A stretch of 53,003 nt of DNA, from NCBI GenBank assembly GCA_002311835.1, contig DBZY01000009.1:1-53003 (forward strand). Reading direction: 5' to 3'. The position numbers and the translations under genes were made by a program. The stretch's first letter is position 1; the number at the start of each line of letters is the position of its first letter. Source of the DNA: Proteobacteria bacterium UBA1148. GTDB taxonomy: Bacteria; Pseudomonadota; Gammaproteobacteria; Steroidobacterales; Rariloculaceae. This document shows positions 42,315 to 51,068 of this stretch, one piece after another. Below the pieces are notes generated by a model. That model was not told where the DNA came from, searched no databases, and was given only the letters and a program-made list of their open reading frames with translations.

Positions 42315-43127
42315 ATGCCGCGCATAACAGAGATCATGTTGTACCCGATTAAGTCGTGTGCGGGAGTTTCTGTTGAGAGCGCCAGGTTGGAACCACGAGG
42401 CTTTTTGTGGGACCGACGTTACATGTTAGTGGATAGGCGTGGCCGGTTTCTTACCCAGCGCGAGCATCCAAAGATGGCGCGGATTTTGGTTCGGAAGATC
42501 AATAATGGTTGGGCTATCGATACCGAGGGTCAGGAGACGCTTGAGCTTCCCGATGTCCTGGGTAACGGGCCTGAGCGGACAGTTCGTATTTGGAATGATT
42601 GCCTTGAACTTGCCGCGGTAGGGAAAGGTTGTAATAAATGGTTTACTGAGGCGTTAGGACTGCCGTGTCAATTAATGCAGATGAATGAGCAGCACTTGCG
42701 ACCGATTAAGGCTGGTCGTGGCAGGGCAGGTGATTTGGTAAGTCTTGCTGACGGAGCGCCAGTACTCCTTACCTCTGAGGCGTCGCTTGCTGCGCTTAAT
42801 GACCGACTAGAGAACCCTTTGCAGATGGGCCGATTTCGGTCCAATTTGGTGATGAATGCGGATGACGCCTTTGCCGAAGATAGCTGGCGGCAGATCCGCG
42901 TTGGAGAGGTGGAATTTGACGTAGAGTGGTCCTGTACTCGTTGTATTGTGACTACAATCGATCCCGAGACGGGATCAAAAGACCCTGATGGCGAGCCCAT
43001 CAGGAGCCTTAAAGAGTTTCGTTCTGGTCCAGAGGGTGTAATGTTCGGTCAGAATCTTATTCCCCGCCATCTGGGGACTGTGAGTGTTGGGGATACCATC
43101 GAGGTACTCGAGGACATCGACGCATGA
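42315..43127 (+). CDS. MOSC domain protein with N-terminal beta barrel (YcbX-like)
   Basis: A 270-residue protein with the MOSC N-terminal barrel (P-I-K-S-C-A-G at the start, D-R-R-Y-M-L-V-D, F-L-T-Q-R) and a MOSC domain with the conserved cysteine in W-S-C-T-R-C-I-V-T-T-I-D-P-E-T-G. Such proteins bind a molybdenum cofactor and reduce N-hydroxylated compounds or act on sulfur carriers. There is no C-terminal ferredoxin domain, unlike YcbX of E. coli. It overlaps the next gene by four bases (ATGA) and follows metZ by 12. Confidence 0.88.
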   Translation: MPRITEIMLYPIKSCAGVSVESARLEPRGFLWDRRYMLVDRRGRFLTQREHPKMARILVRKINNGWAIDTEGQETLELPDVLGNGPERTVRIWNDCLELAAVGKGCNKWFTEALGLPCQLMQMNEQHLRPIKAGRGRAGDLVSLADGAPVLLTSEASLAALNDRLENPLQMGRFRSNLVMNADDAFAEDSWRQIRVGEVEFDVEWSCTRCIVTTIDPETGSKDPDGEPIRSLKEFRSGPEGVMFGQNLIPRHLGTVSVGDTIEVLEDIDA

Positions 43128-44293
43128 AGAAAGAAACTCGTGTTACGCATCAACCTAAGGTAACGATGCCGAAGGGTAATAAGCCTTTGGTGGACCCAGT
43201 ATATCGTTCGGTAAAATTCACTTTCCCGGACATTGATTCGGCGACAACGCCACAGTCCCGTCGGGAGGGTTTCGATTACAGCCGTGACTCGAATCCGACT
43301 ACGAGACAATTAGAACTTCTCAGCTCAGAGTTGCAGGGGCGAGATGATGCGATATGCGTGTCTACTGGAATGGCCGCCGCCTGGCTTTCGTTGTTGGCGA
43401 ATCTTAGCGCAGGTGACCGTGTTGTCTTTTTCGTTGAGTGTTACCGACCGATCCGGGTCATGCTCAGGGAGCGGCTTCCTAAGTTTGGAATCAACTTCTC
43501 CATGCTAAGCGTCCATGATTTGGATGGTATCGCAGAGGTTTTTGCAGCGGATGACACTAAATTACTTATCTTCGAAGCGCCAACCAATCCCATGATGCAG
43601 GTTCCGGATATCGGTGCAATCGTTGATTTGGCACATAAACACAGTGTGACAACTGTTTTGGACAATACGTTTGGTGGTCTACATAACCACGGGCAGTTCA
43701 AAATTGATTTCTACTTTCACAGTTTGACTAAATATGCGAGTGGTCACGGGGATGTCATGGGTGGGGTGGTTATTGCCGACGAGAAGCAGATCAAGCAACT
43801 AAAACCCTGGGCAGTCAATATGGGTGCAACCTTGGATCCGGGTGCGGCCTATCTGATTCTGCGGGGGTTGAAAACCTATTATCTACGGTATCGGCGTCAC
43901 TCAGAAACAGCACTTACCATCGCGCAGTTTCTACATACGCACCCGAAGGTCGAGCGTGTTTACTACCCGGGACTTGCTGACGATCCGGGTCATAGTCTGG
44001 CCACTGATCAAATGGACTGTTGCGGCGCTGTTTTAAGTTTTGATCTCAAAGCAGATGAACAGGAAACGCGGCACTTCATTGATGCACTGGAGTTGTTTGC
44101 CACGACCGCCAGTATTGGTTCTACGGAGTCTCTAGTGGCTCCTGCCAAACTCTATTTTGCACAGGATCTGAGTGCTGAGGAAATTGTTCTTGCGGGTATC
44201 AGCAATAGTACGGTTCGATTCTCAGTCGGGATTGAGCATCCTGATGATCTTATCGGTGATCTAGAACAGGCATTCTCTAAGGTGTTCAGCTAG
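43124..44293 (+). CDS. second PLP enzyme of the Cys/Met metabolism family
   Basis: A 389-residue enzyme of the same family as the first gene of the unit, with PLP lysine K203 in S-L-T-K-Y, D-Y-S-R-D-S-N-P-T and S-T-G-M-A-A-A. It has drifted from the standard sequences (for example R-S-V-K-F-T-F where most have Q-S-T-T-F and H-N-H-G for the substrate loop), so it may be a cystathionine gamma-lyase, methionine gamma-lyase or a sulfhydrylase with other substrate. It starts inside the MOSC gene by four bases, which argues for coexpression with the SAM-controlled gene. Confidence 0.85.
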   Translation: MKKETRVTHQPKVTMPKGNKPLVDPVYRSVKFTFPDIDSATTPQSRREGFDYSRDSNPTTRQLELLSSELQGRDDAICVSTGMAAAWLSLLANLSAGDRVVFFVECYRPIRVMLRERLPKFGINFSMLSVHDLDGIAEVFAADDTKLLIFEAPTNPMMQVPDIGAIVDLAHKHSVTTVLDNTFGGLHNHGQFKIDFYFHSLTKYASGHGDVMGGVVIADEKQIKQLKPWAVNMGATLDPGAAYLILRGLKTYYLRYRRHSETALTIAQFLHTHPKVERVYYPGLADDPGHSLATDQMDCCGAVLSFDLKADEQETRHFIDALELFATTASIGSTESLVAPAKLYFAQDLSAEEIVLAGISNSTVRFSVGIEHPDDLIGDLEQAFSKVFS

Positions 44294-44309
44294 AACTTGT
44301 CCTCTTGCG

Positions 44310-44837
44310 TCAACGATCCGGCTCTTCCCACCTGAGAAGCTGACGTTTACGGTCAGTACCCCAGCGGTAACCTCCTAATTGTCCATCCTTACGCAGGACC
44401 CGGTGGCACGGTATTAGCAGAGCCAATGGATTGGCGCCGCACGCATTAGCGACGGCTCGATGCGCAAGGGGCTTGCCAATTACTTGAGCTATTTTCTGAT
44501 AAGTGGTTTTTTTGCCTGGAGGAATCTCTCTCAATGCTTTCCAAACGCGCTGTTGGAATGGCGTACCTTGTACGTCAAGAGGCAGATTAAATCCATCCTT
44601 CGGGTTTCGAACAAATGCGATGATTTCGGATGCCCAATCCCTAAGACTTTCATCATCCTGGCTAATTCTAGCGGTAGGAAACCTCTTTTTGAGAGTTTCA
44701 AGAAGTATTTTTCGGTTATCCCCCAGCGCAATATTGCAAACTCCATGTTCTGTCGAAGCAACCAATAGCCAGCCGAGATCGAACTTCATAATGGTGTAGT
44801 GAATGGTTTGGGTTCTTTCCATGACTGAATTGTCCAT
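44310..44837 (-). CDS. ogt: methylated-DNA-[protein]-cysteine S-methyltransferase
   Basis: A 175-residue suicide DNA repair protein that removes O6-alkyl groups from guanine. The acceptor cysteine is C144 in I-P-C-H-R-V, preceded by the helix-turn-helix R-A-V-A-N-A-C-G-A-N-P and followed by G-G-Y-R-W-G. The N-terminal domain is present, so this is the single-chain Ogt type rather than Ada. It ends 16 bases after a convergent gene. Start M-D-N-S-V-M could also be five codons later. Confidence 0.93.
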   Translation of the reverse strand: MDNSVMERTQTIHYTIMKFDLGWLLVASTEHGVCNIALGDNRKILLETLKKRFPTARISQDDESLRDWASEIIAFVRNPKDGFNLPLDVQGTPFQQRVWKALREIPPGKKTTYQKIAQVIGKPLAHRAVANACGANPLALLIPCHRVLRKDGQLGGYRWGTDRKRQLLRWEEPDR

Positions 44838-44988
44838 TGATTCGAATGCGATGACTATACTTTTCTTGCTTTCAAATTAATGACTTGGCAGCAATTGCTA
44901 CTATTTTGGACGGAAGTGTAATCATCGGGTCCACGCAACCATCGTGTTATCCTTCCGATGGCATTGTGTCATTTCCAGAAAAGATTTC

Positions 44989-45729
44989 ATGCCCCTCCTA
45001 AAAACAATTATGGTTGCGTTGTTGCTCATTACCTTGTTGGTAACTACGAGTGCTCAGGCCCAATTTGGTAGGCGCTATCGGATTGAACAGAATAATCCTC
45101 CTGCGACAGAGGTTATTGTCGCCCGGTGGCACTTTGGGACGAACGGGGCCATTGGGCACTTTGGTTGGTCTCATAACTACCCGTCCTCAGATGAGAATTT
45201 CAACGGATTTATTTTGCAGTCCACCCGGATCGATATTGAGGTCCCTTCCTATCGGATCGTTGAGCTTGGAAGCGACGAGGTTTTTGATTACCCATTCGCT
45301 TATGTTTCTGAGCCCGGTGAGATGGATCTGACGGAAAAGGAAGTTGAGAATCTCAGAGAGTTCATCAATCGTGGTGGCTTCGTGCTGATGGATGACTTCG
45401 ATGGACCTTGGCAGCTGGATACCATGCGATCGCAGGTGCGGCGAGCTTTCCCGGATCGTCCCTTCATCCGGTTAGAGCCAGATCACCGCTTATTCCGGAT
45501 CCTTTTTCATCTGAATGACCTCAATGGCATGGCCCACTATGTACCCGGAGGTGATATTACTTACTATGGGATGTTGAATGATGGTGGTGAGGTTGCGATT
45601 GCTGCCGGCCACAACAACGATTTGGCTAATTTTTGGGATTGGTACGATCAGGCCTACTCGCCATTGAAACCCGCGGCCGATGCGTTCCGCTTGGGCATCA
45701 ACTTTGTAATTTGGTCAATGACGCACTGA
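44989..45729 (+). CDS. exported DUF4159 domain protein
   Basis: A 246-residue protein with a signal peptide (about residues 1-22, ending A-Q-A) when started at ATG 44989; upstream in-frame residues would not be signal-like. The mature part has a flavodoxin- or GATase-like fold as usual in DUF4159, with R-W-H-F-G-T-N, E-F-I-N-R-G-G-F-V-L-M-D-D-F-D and A-G-H-N-N-D. Other DUF4159 proteins occur in large aerotolerance-type operons; here it is the first gene of an ABC transport operon. Its ligand is unknown. Confidence 0.85.
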   Translation: MPLLKTIMVALLLITLLVTTSAQAQFGRRYRIEQNNPPATEVIVARWHFGTNGAIGHFGWSHNYPSSDENFNGFILQSTRIDIEVPSYRIVELGSDEVFDYPFAYVSEPGEMDLTEKEVENLREFINRGGFVLMDDFDGPWQLDTMRSQVRRAFPDRPFIRLEPDHRLFRILFHLNDLNGMAHYVPGGDITYYGMLNDGGEVAIAAGHNNDLANFWDWYDQAYSPLKPAADAFRLGINFVIWSMTH

Positions 45730-45769
45730 CGTTTCTTGGAACGATACACTACGAAGAAGAGGAAATAAG

Positions 45770-46636
45770 GTGGTGACCATTCTGATTATTGGTCTGGTGT
45801 TGTTCTTCAGCGTGCTCATTCTCGCTACCGGGCATACCGCCTGGCGGGGTAGCATTTTAGAACTTACCGTGAAAAGACCATGGCAAAGTCTCTATTCTGT
45901 GTTTGTCATCACAGGGTTGGCTTTGATCCCGTTGGATGGGTTCACGCAAGAAGGGGCGAGAGAGATTGTTAGGTTGACTATTGAGCAATGGCGAGGCACG
46001 TCATCACACGGAGTGTTTACCATGACGATTCACCGCCCGGACTGGGAACGCTCAATGTCGATGCGAAGTTGGACTCGGGGGGATAAGGACTCATTGGTAC
46101 GAGTGACGGAGCCACCTAGGGATGCTGATAACGCCACACTGACTATTGACAACAATATGTGGATTTTTTCGCCAAGAGTGAATCGAGTTATTAAAATGCC
46201 TTCTTCCATGCTCAATCAGAGCTGGATGGGCTCTGACTTCTCGAACAACGATATCACCAAGGGGAATGAAATTCTCAATGAGTATGAGCATACTTTGGTG
46301 GGGATTGACCAGCAGGACGGCCATGAAATTTATGCGATTGAGTCGATCCCTAACGAGGATGCCGCTGTAGTTTGGGGCCGAGAAGTTTTGCGAATCCGTG
46401 ACGATTACATTCTGCTTGAGCATTTGTTTTACGATCAAGATGATGTGTTGATCAAGTCATTGGAGTCTCTTGAAATAGGTGAGCGGGGCGGACGCACGGT
46501 CGCAACCCGACAGCGGATGGCTAGGGTGGAAATGGAAGATGAATGGACCGAGATCTACGTTGAGGAAATGGAGTTTGGTGTCGAGTTACGTAACGGTCTT
46601 TTCACACTATCTAATCTTCGCAACCCCAGAGAATGA
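45770..46636 (+). CDS. LolA-like outer membrane lipoprotein-sorting protein, N-terminal membrane helix
   Basis: A 288-residue protein. The soluble part (about residues 65-288) shows the open-barrel carrier fold of the outer membrane lipoprotein-sorting family, with D-N-N-M-W-I-F-S-P-R, S-S-M-L-N-Q-S-W-M-G-S-D-F-S-N-N-D and a repeated Y-D-Q-D-D-V-L. Two hydrophobic stretches (2-20 and 42-60) precede it, the second looking like a signal peptide. The start is GTG 45770, with GAGGAA before it; GTG 45869 would give only the signal peptide but has no ribosome site. It ends in an ATGA overlap with the first permease and probably carries a lipid or lipoprotein across the periplasm. Confidence 0.85.
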   Translation: MVTILIIGLVLFFSVLILATGHTAWRGSILELTVKRPWQSLYSVFVITGLALIPLDGFTQEGAREIVRLTIEQWRGTSSHGVFTMTIHRPDWERSMSMRSWTRGDKDSLVRVTEPPRDADNATLTIDNNMWIFSPRVNRVIKMPSSMLNQSWMGSDFSNNDITKGNEILNEYEHTLVGIDQQDGHEIYAIESIPNEDAAVVWGREVLRIRDDYILLEHLFYDQDDVLIKSLESLEIGERGGRTVATRQRMARVEMEDEWTEIYVEEMEFGVELRNGLFTLSNLRNPRE

Positions 46637-47859
46637 GCATCACGTTTCGTCTCGCATGGCGGAATATCTGGCGTCAACCCCGGCGTACTTGGTTGACGGT
46701 TGGTGCATTGGTGTTTTCGAATATTCTTCTGATTTTTCTAATCTCGGTCCAGCTCGGTACATATTTGATGATGATCGACAATACCTTGGCACCCTTAACT
46801 GGGCATCTGCAGGTTCAATACGAGGGTTATAAGGACGATCAGCGTATTCATCAGGCTGTGCCCGCGGTCCGTGGTTTAGCTGCTGATATACGTGAGAGAC
46901 TAAGTTTAGAGACTATTGCAGCAAGGGGTGCAGCCTTCGCGCTGACATCAAGTGAGGACCGGACATACGGAGTTCAGATCATTGGTGTTGAGCCTGAGTT
47001 TGAGCCTCGTATCTCTACGCTACCGGGGCTGATTAAAGAGGGGCGTTTCCTTGATGATATTAATGCTCCGGAGATCGTGATTGGTGCTGTGTTAGCACGC
47101 AATCTGAGGGTACAGCTCGGGGACGAACTCACCATATTAGGTAGTGCTCGTGACGGTTCATTTGCTGCGACGGTAGTGCGTATCGTAGGTATTTTTGAGA
47201 GCGGAATGGTGGAGTTGGACCGCTCGTTTGCAGAGATACCGTTAGGGTTTTTCCAGGATACGTTTGTAATGGATGGCGCCGGCCATACCGTTGTAATCAA
47301 TGCACAAAACTTATTTTCTGTGTCCACACTTCAGCAGCAGGTGCAAGCTCTGTTACCAGACATGGAAGGTTTGGTTGTGCATGACTGGGATGATCTCCAA
47401 CCGGGTCTTCGACAGGCAATTCAGGCGGACCTTTTGGGCGCATGGTTCATGTACGGAGTTCTGGTTATTCTCGTGGCATTCAGCGTGCTGAACACGCAAC
47501 TGATGTCCGTACTGGAGCGGACCCGAGAGTTTGGTATCACCATGTCTCTAGGGTTGACGTCGGGGCGTTTGGGCTGGCTGATAATGTTAGAGACGGCAAT
47601 GATTGGCTTGCTGGGATTGGGTCTCGGGGTATTCTTAGGTGGTCTCGTAGTCTACTGGTTTACCGTGAACGGTTTTACTTATCCTGGGTTAGAGTTAGCT
47701 GCCCAGTTCAATCTGCCGGATCGAATCTATCCTAATCTGAATTCAATCTCGCTCCTTGTTGGACCGTGCATTGTGTTTCTTGCGAGTCTCGTAGCTGCGG
47801 TGTATCCAGCCGCCCGCGTACACTTTTTGCAACCAGTACAAGCAATGAGGGCGGCTTGA
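46633..47859 (+). CDS. ABC transporter permease, FtsX/MacB type (first)
   Basis: A 408-residue membrane protein with one N-terminal helix (about 20-42), a large MacB-type periplasmic domain (about 45-270) and three C-terminal helices with the FtsX pattern (for example L-M-S-V-L-E-R-T-R-E-F-G-I between helices 2 and 3). This is the LolC/LolE and MacB layout. It pairs with the second permease and the ATPase, forming a heterodimer. The unit starts in ATGA with the LolA-like gene. Confidence 0.92.
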   Translation: MSITFRLAWRNIWRQPRRTWLTVGALVFSNILLIFLISVQLGTYLMMIDNTLAPLTGHLQVQYEGYKDDQRIHQAVPAVRGLAADIRERLSLETIAARGAAFALTSSEDRTYGVQIIGVEPEFEPRISTLPGLIKEGRFLDDINAPEIVIGAVLARNLRVQLGDELTILGSARDGSFAATVVRIVGIFESGMVELDRSFAEIPLGFFQDTFVMDGAGHTVVINAQNLFSVSTLQQQVQALLPDMEGLVVHDWDDLQPGLRQAIQADLLGAWFMYGVLVILVAFSVLNTQLMSVLERTREFGITMSLGLTSGRLGWLIMLETAMIGLLGLGLGVFLGGLVVYWFTVNGFTYPGLELAAQFNLPDRIYPNLNSISLLVGPCIVFLASLVAAVYPAARVHFLQPVQAMRAA

Positions 47860-49088
47860 TGGGTACGGCCTCAATTGTTTTGAATCTCGCGTGGCGTAAT
47901 CTGTGGCGCAATTATCGTCGTACTGCAATTATGCTGGTGGCGGTAGTGGTTGGTGTATGGGCTATGATCTTCATGAGCGCGATGATGCGCGGCATGGTAG
48001 ATGGCATGCTCGTCGGTAGCATTCGATCTCTGCCAGGCCATGTTCAGATCCACAATCCCAATTTTCGCGATGACCCCACGGTCAATAACCTTTTTCCGAG
48101 TCCCAACGAGAATCTCATTGCCGTATTAGAGCAGGAAGATGTAGTCGCATGGAGCAGTCGGGTACGTGTCCCAGCTGTGGTCATGAGTGAGAGAAATTTC
48201 CGGGGCGTCACACTTATCGGTATCGATCCAGTTGCTGAGGTGTCTGTCTCATTCGTCGCGGATGATATGACTGAGGGCCGGTTTCTGTTAGGTACTGAAG
48301 ACACTGGGTTGATTCTCGGTAGGCGGTTGGCCGAGCGTCTTGAGACAGAAGTTGGTAAGCGTGTTGTCGTCCTGACTCAGGACCCAAGTAATGAAATAGT
48401 GGATAGGGGGTTTAGGGTCATCGGAGTATATGAGGCTCAGGTTGCTTCAACCGAAGAAATTTATGCGTTCGTAGGGCGTAGCACATTGCAGACATTGTTA
48501 GGTATAGGTGGTCAGGTTTCAGAGATCGCTGTGCTGGGGGCTGATTATCGCGATACAGAGGCGCTGTATCATCGAATTAATGCTGCTGTGGGCAATCGAT
48601 TAGAGGTTTTACCTTGGTATGAGTTGAATCGTTACCTCAGCAGTATGCTCGGCATGATGGACGGATTTGTTTTGATCTGGATAGTAGTTATTTTTCTGGC
48701 GCTATCCTTTGGGCTTGTCAATACATTAATGATGTCAGTGTTCGAGCGAGTTCGAGAGATTGGATTGATGATGGCCCTCGGTATGAAACCCGGCGTCATC
48801 TTGGGACAGATCATTACAGAGTCATTGATGCTACTCGGTATGGGGCTACTGATTGGCGACGTTTTTGCGTGGGTGACCATTCAACGACTAAGGGAGGGAA
48901 TCGATCTTTCGGCAGTGAGTGAGGGGTTAGAAATGATGGGGGCTGGTAGTGTTTTAACTCCCTCTTTGCAAGCCAGCGACGTGGTACTGGCAACCATAGT
49001 TGTTCTCGTGCTCGGTTTTCTTGCGAGTCTATTCCCAGCCATGCGAGCGTCTCGCTATCACCCAGTGGATGCAATGACAAAGGTTTGA
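47859..49088 (+). CDS. ABC transporter permease, FtsX/MacB type (second)
   Basis: A 409-residue permease of the same build as the first: one N-terminal helix, a periplasmic domain and three C-terminal helices with M-M-S-V-F-E-R-V-R-E-I-G-L. The first residues of the frame upstream (from 47766) belong to the end of the first permease and are not used; ATG 47859 overlaps its stop in TGATG. The two permeases are clearly paralogous but differ through the periplasmic part. Confidence 0.92.
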   Translation: MGTASIVLNLAWRNLWRNYRRTAIMLVAVVVGVWAMIFMSAMMRGMVDGMLVGSIRSLPGHVQIHNPNFRDDPTVNNLFPSPNENLIAVLEQEDVVAWSSRVRVPAVVMSERNFRGVTLIGIDPVAEVSVSFVADDMTEGRFLLGTEDTGLILGRRLAERLETEVGKRVVVLTQDPSNEIVDRGFRVIGVYEAQVASTEEIYAFVGRSTLQTLLGIGGQVSEIAVLGADYRDTEALYHRINAAVGNRLEVLPWYELNRYLSSMLGMMDGFVLIWIVVIFLALSFGLVNTLMMSVFERVREIGLMMALGMKPGVILGQIITESLMLLGMGLLIGDVFAWVTIQRLREGIDLSAVSEGLEMMGAGSVLTPSLQASDVVLATIVVLVLGFLASLFPAMRASRYHPVDAMTKV

Positions 49089-49091
49089 GCT

Positions 49092-49784
49092 ATGTATGCA
49101 GTCCGTTGTATTGATGTGCGCAAGATTTATAAGCAGGGCGATGAAGATGTCATCGGCCTCAATGGCGTAAGCATTGAAGTGGAGGAAGGTGGTTTTGTTT
49201 GTTTACGTTCGCCATCTGGTGGAGGCAAGACAACGCTGTTAAATGTGATGGGTGGTTTGGATCGGCCAGACAGCGGTGAGATTTGGATCGCCGGTAAAAG
49301 AATCGATAACTTGTCTAAGGCTCCGTTGGCGCGTATGCGGTTACATCGGATCGGTTTTGTTTTTCAGGCCTACAATCTTATTCCTGTGCTCACTGCCCGA
49401 GAGAATGTTGAGTTCGTCATGCAAGTCCAGGGAGTATCCGTTGTCGATCGAAAAAAACGCTCCTTAGAGATTCTCAGCGAAGTCGGGCTTGAAGGGCTGG
49501 AGGATAGGAGACCAGCAAAAATGTCGGGCGGTCAGCAACAACGCGTTGCGGTTGCGCGTGCTATAGCGTCGAATCCCGCTATTGTGCTTGCCGATGAGCC
49601 CACTGCGAATCTGGACTCAAACACAGCTAGGCATCTTATGGAGTTGTTCGTAGAGCTGAATCAGCATCGTGGTACAACGTTTGTTATAGCAACCCACGAT
49701 CAAATGGTGATGAGTTACGCCAGGCGTCTCATTCGGATGTTAGATGGAAAGCTCGTCGAGGATATTGATCAGGAAGCGGTGTAA
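49092..49784 (+). CDS. ABC transporter ATP-binding protein (LolD/MacB type)
   Basis: A 230-residue ATPase. Walker A is S-P-S-G-G-G-K-T-T, with Q-A-Y-N-L at the Q-loop, signature M-S-G-G-Q-Q-Q-R-V, and Walker B V-L-A-D-E-P-T-A-N-L-D. The Walker A has S-P-S-G-G-G instead of the usual G-x-S-G-S-G. It is a typical LolD-type subunit, starts three bases after the second permease and supplies energy to the heterodimer. Confidence 0.95.
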   Translation: MYAVRCIDVRKIYKQGDEDVIGLNGVSIEVEEGGFVCLRSPSGGGKTTLLNVMGGLDRPDSGEIWIAGKRIDNLSKAPLARMRLHRIGFVFQAYNLIPVLTARENVEFVMQVQGVSVVDRKKRSLEILSEVGLEGLEDRRPAKMSGGQQQRVAVARAIASNPAIVLADEPTANLDSNTARHLMELFVELNQHRGTTFVIATHDQMVMSYARRLIRMLDGKLVEDIDQEAV

Positions 49785-49791
49785 CCGCATC

Positions 49792-51060
49792 GTGAGGTGC
49801 TTGAGCTCAATCTACGTTCTAACCGTTTTGAGCTATGGAGTGTGTACGGCTCAGACATCTAACTTTGATATCAGCGGACATACGAAGTACCGCATGACTT
49901 CCACCACGTTTCCTGATGACGGATTTTTTCGCAACCGTATAGGTTCTAGTGGTGAAGATCTCGGCTTTGATGCGCGATTGAATGCTAATTTGGGTGTAAA
50001 TAAATGGGATCTGCAAGTGGATACGCAGTTCGGCGCATTTTATGGAGACATCATTGAGCTTACTCGCGATTTTGATGATGAACTCCAGATTTTGTTCCCT
50101 CGTTTGCCGAGTGATGATCAGCGTTTATTCGACCTTACCAAAATCATCACGGATGATGATAAACAGGCGACTCTAGGCAGGCTGGATAGATTTTCTGCAG
50201 GTTACACAGGGGATAATGGTGTACTGCGTTTTGGCCGCCAGGCGGTGACGTGGGGCAATGGGCTTGTCTTCAATAACGTGATGGATATTTTTAATCCGTT
50301 TGATCCGACAGCTATAGATAAGGAGTATAAGTCAGGTGATGACATGCTCTATGGGCAGTATCTGCGTGATAGTGGCGATGATCTCCAGGCTGTGGTTGTT
50401 TTTCATCGGGATTCTCTAACAAGAAATGTAAAAACTAATCAAAGCTCTTTCGCCGCAAAATATCATGGGTTTCTCGGGGCTGGAGAATACGATTTTGTTC
50501 TAGCACGCCATTTTGGTGAAAACCTCGTAGGCCTTGGAGGTAATTACGGAATCGGTGGCGCACTCTGGCGGGGAGATCTTATGGTGACGTTTACGGGCAA
50601 TGAGGGCAGCATCGTATCGGCAGTCACTAGTCTCAGTCATTCATTTTCATGGATCGGAAAGAATATTAGTGCGGTTATTGAGTATTACTTCAATGGGTTT
50701 GGTCAAAGGGGGAATAGGTACAGCACCATCGATCTTACTTCGAACCCGAACTTATTGGAGCGTCTTGCACGGGGTGAGATTTTTAATCTTGGGCGACACT
50801 ACATTGGGCTGAGCACGCTGATTGAGATTACGCCTTTGTTCCTTCTCACGCCGAATCTATTTTTAAATATCGAAGATGACAGTGCACTCGTACAGATTAC
50901 GACCCAAACAGATCTAAACGAGAGCATGCTACTTTTGGGTGCACTCAACATACCGGTTGGCAGGTCTGGTACTGAGTATGGAGGCATTGATCTAGGAGTG
51001 CCTGGATCGCAACTTTCTACCGGGCCAGGGATTTTTGTCCAGTTTGCTTGGTATTTTTAG
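49792..51060 (+). CDS. outer-membrane beta-barrel protein of the export operon
   Basis: A protein of about 422 residues with an N-terminal signal peptide (hydrophobic stretch L-S-S-I-Y-V-L-T-V-L-S-Y-G-V, then C-T-A-Q) followed by long runs of alternating residues and a final Q-F-A-W-Y-F, which ends in an aromatic residue as outer-membrane barrels do. Start GTG 49792 is likely, eight bases after the ATPase gene; ATG 49744 is a possible alternative that overlaps it. It is similar in pattern to DUF1302-like barrels. As the last gene of the operon it could be the outer-membrane acceptor or channel. Family uncertain. Confidence 0.7.
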   Translation: MRCLSSIYVLTVLSYGVCTAQTSNFDISGHTKYRMTSTTFPDDGFFRNRIGSSGEDLGFDARLNANLGVNKWDLQVDTQFGAFYGDIIELTRDFDDELQILFPRLPSDDQRLFDLTKIITDDDKQATLGRLDRFSAGYTGDNGVLRFGRQAVTWGNGLVFNNVMDIFNPFDPTAIDKEYKSGDDMLYGQYLRDSGDDLQAVVVFHRDSLTRNVKTNQSSFAAKYHGFLGAGEYDFVLARHFGENLVGLGGNYGIGGALWRGDLMVTFTGNEGSIVSAVTSLSHSFSWIGKNISAVIEYYFNGFGQRGNRYSTIDLTSNPNLLERLARGEIFNLGRHYIGLSTLIEITPLFLLTPNLFLNIEDDSALVQITTQTDLNESMLLLGALNIPVGRSGTEYGGIDLGVPGSQLSTGPGIFVQFAWYF

Positions 51061-51068
51061 CGCTGCTC

